Shown here piece by piece: positions 15,001 to 24,522 of a stretch of DNA of 64,000 bases (positions are counted from its first letter, which is position 1; each line of letters begins with the position of its first letter). A program made the translations under genes and the position numbers. Origin of the DNA: CATQHS01 sp963422655 (GTDB lineage: Bacteria; Actinomycetota; Acidimicrobiia; Acidimicrobiales; Aldehydirespiratoraceae); contig OY730440.1 in assembly GCA_963422655.1 (NCBI GenBank), forward strand, positions 868,001 through 932,000, in the 5' to 3' direction. The notes beneath the pieces are model-generated. The model ran no database searches. It was not told the origin of the DNA and saw only the letters and a list, made by a program, of their open reading frames with translations.

Positions 15001-18000
15001 CCTCAACGTGGCAGCCTTCGAGTTCGACGGGTTGACGGTGACGTCGAACAGGTCTTTGTCGGCGCCGCCGGTGATGCTCCACCTCAACGCTCCGCCGTCG
15101 TCGTTGGTCGCCGCCAACGCCACAACCGTGGTGTTCTCCGGTACCGACAACTCCGTGGTTGTGATACTCGGGGCCTGATTCGCGGTCGGGGTCCCCGACA
15201 CGAACGGCGACCAAGCCCCGTTACCCTCGGCATTGACAGCACGGATCCGAACCCTATATTCCGACCCGGCTATCAAATTGGAGACAATCATCTGCCCCCA
15301 ATCCCGCTCTTTCCTCAGCGGGTACTGAATCCCCACCCTGCTGCCCCTTCTGAATACCACCACTTCGTAACGGGTGATCGCCGGGCCCGGATTGACCGGC
15401 GCATCCCAGGCCACGCCCAAAGACAACACCCCCGGTGTCACCGTCGGCGCATCCGGCGCGGCCGGGACCTCACTGGAGACGTCGGTGACCGTCACCGTGA
15501 CCGTCTGGACGGCTGTGGCATCGTGGATGTCGGTGACGGTCACCGCCACCACATAGACATTGTCGGTACCAACATCAGATGGGGTTTCGTAGTCCGGAGC
15601 CGTCTTGAAGCTCAACGTCGCCTTCTTCGAGTCCGCCGGATCGGCGGTGACGTCGAACAGGTTTTGGTCGGCACCGCTGGTGATGCTCCACCTCAACCTG
15701 CCGTCGTCGTCGTTGCTGGCCGCCAACGCCACACCGGCGGTGTTCTCTGGTATCGAATGCGCTGCCGCGGTGGTGATACTCGGAGGCTGGTTCACGGTCG
15801 GGGCCTCCGGCCCGGACTCCGACCAGACCCCGGCACCATCAGAGTTGATAGCACGGACCTGAACCTCGTAAACCGTCCCGGCGGTCAACTCGTCGATAGT
15901 GGCCCGCCGGCCCGGGCCCGGACCCGGGTTCAGCCGAGTCCAAGATTTCGAAAACTCGGTGCGGTATCGCACGTCGTAACCGGTGATCGCCGGGCCCGGA
16001 TTAGCCGGCGCAGCCCAAGCCACGCCCAAAGACAACACCCCCGGTGTCACCGTCGGCGCCGCCGGCGCGGCCGGGACCTCCGCTACGTTGGTGACCGTCA
16101 CTGTGAACGTCTGGACGGCTGTGGCATCGTGGATGTCGGTGACGGTCACTTCCACCACATAGTCGTTGTCACCATCGTCATCGATGGGGTTCTCGAAATC
16201 AGGGGGAGTAGTGTGGCCGTAGATATTAACGAAGATCAACTTCGCCTTTGACGAATCCGCTCTATCGCGGACCACGGTAACCAGATGTTGGTCGTCCAGG
16301 TATTGGTCGGCGCCGCCGGTGATGCTCCACCTCAACGTGTCACTATTGGCGTCGGTCGCCGCCAACGCCACACCGGCGGTGTTCTCTGGTATCGACTGGG
16401 CCGCCGCGGTGGTGATACTCGGAGCCTGGTTCACGGTCGGGGTCTCCGACCCGGACTCCGACCAGCCACTGCGACCTTCGGCGTTGCGGGCGCGGACCTG
16501 AACCTCATAAGCCTGCCTGCCGGTAAACCCGTTGATGACGACCCGCCGGTTCCGGCCCGGGTTCAGCCGAGTCCAAGATTTCGAAACCTCGGTGCGGTAT
16601 CGCACGTCGTAACCGGTGATCGCCGGGCCTGTGTTGGCCGGTTCGGTCCAGGCCACTCTCAACTTCTCCACCCCGGCGGTCACCGTCAACGTCGGCGCAT
16701 CCGGCGCGGCCGGGACCTCGGCCACGTCGAGGACCGTCACTGTGAACGTCTGGACGGCTTTAGCACCATGGACGTCGGTTACGGTCACCGCCACCACATA
16801 GACATTGTTATTGTCTTTGTCGGCGGGGTTCTCGAAATCCGGAGCAGTCTTGAAGCCCAACGTCGCCTTCGACGAGTCGGCCCGGTTGACGGTCACGTCG
16901 AACGATGCTTGGTCGGCGCCGCCGGTGATGCTCCACCTCAACCTGCCGCCGTCGTCGTTACCGGCCGTCAACGCCACACCGGCGGTGTTCTCCGCCACCG
17001 ACAACCCCGCCGCGGTGATGATCCTCGGACGCTGATTCGCGATCGGGGTCCCCGACACGAACGACGACCAGCCCCCGACACCTTCGGCGTTGCGGGCGCG
17101 GATCCGGGTCCTATAGGACAACCCTTCTTGCAAAATGATCCTCCCGATTTGCGAATTGCCCATCCTGCCGAAAACGGTATGCCGCTCATGCCCCCTCAGC
17201 GTGCGCGTCCATAGCGCCCCGTTGGGTATGGCGCCTATCTCCAAGTCGTAACCGGTGATCGCCGGGCCCTTGTTGGTCGGCGCATCCCAGGCCACCTTCA
17301 ACCACAACTCCCCCGGTGTCACCGTCGGCGCACCCGGCGCGTCCGGGGCCTCGGCTACGTCGGTGACCCTCACTGTGAACGTCTGGACGGCTGTAGCACC
17401 CTGGATATCGGTGACGGTCACCTCCACCACATAGACATTGTTCTTGCCGGTGTCGGCGGGGTTCTCGAAATCCGGAGCCGTCTTGAAGCTCAACGTCGCC
17501 CGCTTCGAATCCGCTTCATCGACGGTCACGGTGAACTGGTCTTCGTCTGCACCCTGGTCGCCGTCTACTTGCAACAGCGTCAGCGCTTCATCGACGGTCA
17601 CGGTGAACTGGTCTCCGTCGGCGCCGCCGGAGACCGCCCAACTCAGTGCGCCGCCGTCGTCGTTGCCGGCCGTCAAGGCGACATCAGTGGTGTTCTCCGG
17701 TATCGACTGCGCCGCCGCGGTGGTGATACTCGGAGGCTGATTAGCGATCGGGCTCCCCGACACGAACGGCGACCAGCTACTGTGACCCTCGGCATTGCGG
17801 GTGCGGACCTGAACCTCATAATCCGTCCCGACAGCCAACCCGGCGATAGTGGCCCGCCGGTTCGTACCCGAATCCCGGTTCGGCCGACTCCAAGTCCCCG
17901 AACCCCTGGTGCGGTATCGCACGTCGTAACCGGTGATCGCCGGACGGCCCGTGTTGGCCGGTTCGGCCCAGGCCACGTCCAACGACAACACCCCCGGTGT

Positions 18001-21000
18001 CACCGTCGGCGCACCCGGCGCGTCCGGGACCTCGGCTACGTCGGTGACCGTCACCCTGAACGTCTTGATGGCTCTGGCATTGTGGGCGTCGATGACCACC
18101 ACTCCCAGCACATAAACATTGTCACCATTGCCGTCGGCGGGGTTCTCGAAATCCGGAGCCGTCTTGAAGCTCAACGTCGCCTTCTTCGAATCCGCCGGAT
18201 CGGCGGTCACGGTGAACAGGTTTCCGTCGCCGCCGGCGGTCATAAGCCACCCCAAAGGGATAGCCCTCTCACTATCAGTACGGAAGTCGTCGTTGTCGAT
18301 GGCCGTCAACGCGATATCGGTGGTGTTCTCCGGTATCCACTGCGCCGCCGTGGTGATGATACTCGGAGGCCGGTTCACTGCCGGGGTGCCCGTCCTGGAA
18401 CGTGACCAGCCCCCGGCACCCTCGCCGTTGACAGCACGGACCTGAACCTCATAGACCGTCCTGGCGGTCAACCCGGCGATAGTGGCCCGCCGGTTCGGGC
18501 CCGGACCCGGATCCAACGTGGCCCAATACCCTGAACCCTTGGTGCGGTATCGCACGTCGTAACCGGTGATCGCTGGACGGCCCGTGTTGGCCGGTTCGGC
18601 CCAGGCCACGTCCAACGACGACAACCCGGCGGTCAACGTCGGCGCCGCCGGCGCGGCCGGGACTTCGACCGCGACGTCGGCGACCGTCACCGTGAACGTC
18701 TTGACGGCTTGGGTAAAATAGATATCTATGACGGTCACCTCCACCACATAGTCGTTGTTCTCGTCTTTGTCGGCGGGGTTCTCGAAATCCGGAGCCGTCT
18801 TGAAGCTCAACGTCGCCCGCTTCGAATCCGCCGAATCGGCGGCCACGGTGAACAGGGCTTGGTCGGCGCCGCCGGTGACCACCCACACCAAGAAGTCGTT
18901 GTCCGAGTCCTTGTCGTTGATGGCCGTCAACGCGACGTCGGTGGTGTTCTCCGGTATCGACTGCGCCGCCGTGGTGGTGATACTCGGAGGCTGGTTCACT
19001 GCCGGGGTGCCCGTCCCGGAACGTGACCAGCCCCCGGCTCCCTCAGTGTTGCGAGCGCGGATCTGAACCTCATAGACCGTCTTGGCGGTCAACCCGATGA
19101 TAGTGGCCCGCCGGTTCGGGCCCGGACCCGGATCCGGCGTGGTCCAAGTCCCTGAACCCTTGGTGCGGTATCGCACGTCGTAACCGGTGATCGCCGGGCC
19201 CGGGTTGACCGGTTCTTCCCAGGCCACGTCCAACGACGACGCCCCCGGCGTCACCGTCGGCGCCGCCGGCGCGGCCGGGACCTCGACCGCGACGTTGGTA
19301 ACCGTCACCGTGAACGTCTCAACGTCTTTAGCACCGTGCACGTCGGTGACGGTCACCGCCACCACATAGGCGTTGCTCTTGTAATCGTCGGCGGGGTTCT
19401 CGAAATCCGGAGCCGTCTTGAAGCTCAACGTCGCCTTCGACGAATCCGCTTTATCGGCGGCCACGTCGAACAGGGCGCGGTCGGCGCCGCCGGTGACGCT
19501 CCACACCAACCCGCCGCCGTCGTCGTTGCTGGCCGCCAACGCCACACCCACAGTGTTCTCCGGTATCGACTGCGCCGCCGTGGTGGTGATACTCGGAGGC
19601 TGGTTCGCGATTGGGGTCCCCGTCCCGGACCGTGACCAGCCCCCGGCACCCTCGCCGTTGACAGCACGGACCTGAACCTCATAATCCGTCCCGACAGTCA
19701 ACCCGGTGATAGTGGCCCGCCGGTTCGGGCCCGGACCCGGGTTCAGCGCAGTCCAAGCCCCCGAACCGCTGATGCCGTATCGCACGTCGTAACCGGTGAT
19801 CGCCGGGCCCGGATTGGCGGCCGGTTCGGCCCAAGCCACGTCCAACGACGACGCCCCCGGCGTCACCGTCGGCGCCGTCGGCGCGGCCGGGACCTCGACC
19901 GCGACGTTGGTGACGGTCACCGTGAACGTCTCAACGTCTTTAGCACCGTGCACGTCGGTGACGGTCACCGCCACCACATAGGCGTTGTTATTGCCGGTGT
20001 CGGCGGGGTTCTCGAAATCCGGAGCCGTCTTGAAGCTCAACGTCGCCCGCTTCGAATCCGACGGTTCGGCGGCCACGTCGAACAGGGCGCGGTCGGCGCC
20101 GCCGGTGACGCTCCACTTCAGCTCGCCGTCATCGTCGTTACCGGCCGCCAACGCCGCACCCACAGTGTTCTCCGACACCGACAACCCCGCCTCGGTGATG
20201 ATACTCGGAGCCTGATTCGCGATCGGGGTCCCCCACTCGGACAGCGACCAAGCCCCGGCACCCTCGGCGTTGACAGCACGGACCTGAACCTCATAGCCCG
20301 TCTTGGCGATCAACTCGCCGATAGTGACCCCCAGGTTCGGTCCGGCTTCCACCGTGGTCCAAGACCCCGAACGACCGGTGCGGTATCGCACGTCGTAACC
20401 GGTGATCGCCGAGCCCAGGTTGGCCGGTTCGTCCCAGGCCACGCCCAACGACAACACCCCCGGCGTCACCGTCGGCGCATCCGGCGCGGCCGGGCCCTCA
20501 CTGGCGACGTCGGTGACCGTCACCGTGAACTCCCGGACGTCTGTGGCACCGTGGATGTCGGTGACGGTCACCTCCACCACATAATCGTTGCCACCACCGT
20601 CGTCGGCGGGGTTCTCGAAATCCGGGGCAGTAATGAAGCTCAACGTCGCCCGCTTCGAGTCCAACGGAACAGCGTTCAAGTCGAACAGGTTTTGGTCGGC
20701 GCCGCCGGTGATGCTCCACCTCAACCCGCCGTCGTCGTCGTTGCTGGCCGCCAACGCCACACCCACAGTGTTCTCCGTTACCGACAACCCCGCCTCGGTG
20801 GTGATACTCGGAGGCTGATTCGCGATCGGGGTCCTCCGCTCGTACGGCGACCATTCACTGGGACCATCCGCGTTGTGGGCGCGGACCCGAACCCTATAGA
20901 CTGTACTGTCCAAATTGACGTAAGTGGTCTGCCGCTCATTCCCCGCCAGCCAGCGAATAACCACCTTACCGGTGTAGAATGTGACTATCCGCACTTCGTA

Positions 21001-24000
21001 ACGGGTGATCGCCGGGCCGGTGTTGGCCGGTTCGTCCCAGGCCACGTCCAACGACAACACCCCGGCGGTCACCGTCAACGTCGGCGCGGCCGGGACCTCG
21101 ACGACGTTGGTGACCGTCACCGTGACCATCTCGACGCTTGTGGCATCGTGGATGTCGGTGACGGTCACCTCCACCACATACACATTGTTCTTGTCTTTGT
21201 CGGCGGGTTTCTCGAAATCCGGGGCGGTGCGGAAGCTCAACATCGCCCGCGACGTATCCGAGCTATCGCTATCTATGCGGAACAACGCTCGGTCGGCGCC
21301 GCCGGTGATGCTCCAGCCCAGCTCGCCGTCGTCGTCGTTACTGGCCGTCAACTCCACACCGGCAAGCTCGGATATAATCAGTTCGCCTTCGCTATCAAAT
21401 TGCGCCCTCAAATCATCGGCGGTCTTTTCCTGCAACGACTGCGCCGACGCGGTGATGCTCGGAGGCCGGTTCACCGTCGGGGTCGCCGTCTTGGGATGTG
21501 ACCAATCCCCGGCACCTTCGGCGTTGCGGGCGCGGACCCGAACCCTATAGGCCGTCTTGGCGGTCAACCCGGCGATAGTGGCCCGCTGTTTCAGGCCCGG
21601 ACCCGGTTTCAGCCGGGTCCAAGCCCCCGAACCGTCGACGGAGTACCTGACGTCGTAGCCGGTGATCGCCGGGCCCGGGTTAGCCGGTTCGTCCCAGGCC
21701 ACGTCCAACGACAACAGCCCCGGCGTCACTGTCGGCGCCGCCGGCGTCCCGGGAGCTTCGGTGTCATCATCGGTGACCGTCACCGTGACCGTCCGGTCGT
21801 CTGTGGCACCGTGCACGTCGGTGACCGTCACCTCCACCACATAATCGTTGCCACCATCGTCGTCGGCGGGTTTCTCGAAATCCGGGGCGGTGCGGAAGCT
21901 CAACGTCGCCTTCGACGAATTCGCTTTATCGACGGTCACGGTGAACAAGTCTCCGTCGGCGCCGCCGGTGATTCTCCACTTCAGCACGCCGCCGTCGTCG
22001 TTGCTGGCCGTCAACGCCACACCGGCAGTGTTCTCCGGTATCGACTGCGCCGCCGTGGTGGTGATACTCGGAGGCTGGTTCGCGGTCGGGGTCGCCGACC
22101 GCGACGGTGACCAGTCTCCGGTACCCTCAGTGTTGCGGGCGCGGACCTGAGCCTCATAAGCGGTCCCGACAGTCAACCCGGCGATAGTGGCCCGCCGGTT
22201 CAGGCCCGGACTCGGGTTCAGCGCAGTCCAAGCCCCCGAATCTCTGATGCCGTACCTGACGTCGTATCCGGTGATCGCCGGGCCCGGGTTCGCCGGTGCA
22301 TCCCAGGCCACGCCCAACGACGACACCCCCGGCGTCACCGTCGGCGCCGTCGGCGCCGACGGGACCTCACTGGAGACGTCGGTGACCGTCACCGTGAACG
22401 TCTCGACGTCTGTAGCACCGTGGATGTCGGTTACGGTCACCTCCACCACATAATCGTTGCCACCATCGTCGTCGGCGGGTTTCTCGAAATCCGGGGGCGT
22501 GCCGAAACTCAACGTCGCCTTCGACGAATCCGCTTTATCGACGGCCACGTCGAACAGGGCGCGGTCGGCGCCGCCGGTGACGCTCCACTTCAGCACGCCG
22601 CCGTCGTCGTTGCTGGCCGTCAACGCCACACCAGCAGTGTTCTCCGCCACCGACAACCCCGTAGTGGTGATACTCGGAGGCCGGTTCGCGGTCGGGGTCC
22701 CCGACCGCGACCGTGACCAGTCACTGCGACCTTCGGCGTTGACAGCGCGGACTTGAACCTCATAAGCCGTCTCGGCGACCAACCCGGCGATAGTGGCCCG
22801 CCGGCCCGGGCCCGGACCCGGTTTCAGCCGGTTCCAAGCCCCCGAATCTCTGATGCCGTATCGCACGTCGTAACCGGTGATCGTCGGGCCCATGTTGGCC
22901 GGTGCATCCCAGGCCACGCCCAACGACAAAACCCCCGGCGTCACCGTCGGCGCCGCCGGCGCCGCCGGAGCTTCGGTGTCATCATCGGTGACCGTCACCG
23001 TGACCACCTCGACGCTTTCATCGTAGTAGACGTCGGTTACGGTTACCGCCACCACATAGTCGTTGTTCTCGTCTTTGTCGGCGGGGTTCTCGAAATCCGG
23101 GGGCGTCTTGAAGCTCAACGTCGCCTGCTTCGAGTCCAACCGATCAGGGTTCAAGTCGAACAGGTTTCGGTCGGCCCCGCCGGTGATACTCCACCCCAGC
23201 ACGCCGCCGTCGTCGTTGGTCGCCGTCAACGCCACACCGGCATTGTTCTCCGCCATCGACAACCCCGTAGTGGTGATACTCGGAGCCCGATTCGCCCTCG
23301 GGGTCCCAAACCTGGACGGCGACCAGTACCCGAAACGCTCGATGGTGAGAGCTTGGACCTGAACCTCATAAGTCGTCCCGGCGTCCAACCAGTCGATAGT
23401 GACCCGCCGTTTGCCTTCTCCCGGCGTGACAATCAACCAACGCTCCGAACCGCTGGGTCGGTATGTGACCTGGTAACCAAAGATCGCCGGGCCCGTATTG
23501 GCCGGTTCGTCCCAGGCCACGTCCAACAACAAAACCCCCGGTGTCACCGTCACCGTCGGCGCGGCCGGGACCTCGACGACGTTGGTGACCGTGACCGTGA
23601 ACGTCTCGACGTCTGTGGAACCGTGGATGTCGGTTACGGTCACCTCCACCACATAGTCGTTGTCACCATCGTCGTCGGCGGGTTTTTCGAAATCCGGGGC
23701 GGTGCGAAAGCTCAACGTCGCCTTCTTCGAATCCGCCTTATCGGCGGTGACGGTGAACAGGCTTTGGTCGTCGCCGGCGGTGATCATCCACACCAACCCG
23801 CCGCCGCCGTCGTTACTGGCCGTCAACGCCACACCGGCGGTGTTCTCCGCCACATCGATGGTGTCCTGCCCCACCGCCAACCCCGCTATGGTGGTGATAG
23901 TCGGAGGCTGATTCGCGGTCGGGGACCCCCTCCCGGACTGCGACCAGTCACTGCGACCTTCGGCGTTGACAGCGCGGACCTGAACCTGATAAGTCGTCCC

Positions 24001-24522
24001 GACAGTCAACCCGGCGATAGTGGCCCGCTGGTTCGGGCCCGGACTCGGGTTCAGCCTAGTCCAAGTCCCCGAACCCCTGATGCCGTATCGCACGTCGTAA
24101 CGGGTGATCGCCGGGCCCATGTTGGCCGGTACATCCCAGGCCACGTCCAACGAAAAAACCCCCGGTGTCACCGTCAGCGCACCCGGCGCGGCCGGGATCT
24201 CGACGGTGACGTCGGTGACCGTCACCGTGAACGTCCGAACGGCCGTAGCCCCATGGATATCGGTTACAGTCACCTCCACCACATAATCGTTGTCACCATT
24301 CTTGTCGGCGGGGTTCTCGAAATCCGGGGCAGTGCGGAAGCTCAACGTCGCCTGCGACGAGTCCGCTTTATCGACGGCCACGGTGAACAGGGCGCGGTCG
24401 TCGCCGCCGGTGATCCTCCACCCCAACCCGCCGCCGTCGTCATTGCCGACCGTCAACGCCACACCGGCGGTGTTCTCCGGTATCAACTGCGCCGCTGCAG
24501 TGGTGATACTCGGAGCCTGATT
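1..24522 (-). repeat. Forty tandem cadherin-FN3 coding modules, about 600-615 bp each
   Basis: A conserved plus-strand marker (reverse complement of the codons for TVTDIHGA) recurs near 350, 960, 1570, 2170, 2785, 3385, 3995, 4612, 5225, 5830, 6440, 7045, 7650, 8235, 8835, 9440, 10045, 10660, 11265, 11880, 12490, 13090, 13695, 14300, 14910, 15525, 16130, 16770, 17405, 18090, 18720, 19335, 19945, 20550, 21150, 21820, 22420, 23025, 23630 and 24255. Each unit encodes about 200 residues, one cadherin-like plus one FN3 domain. Units with insertions or divergent FN3 segments lie near 8020, 9830, 15300, 16210, 17100, 17570 and 21360. Nucleotide similarity between units is very high, which suggests recent expansion and homogenisation. 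Short-read assemblies could miscount the units. Confidence 0.92.
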
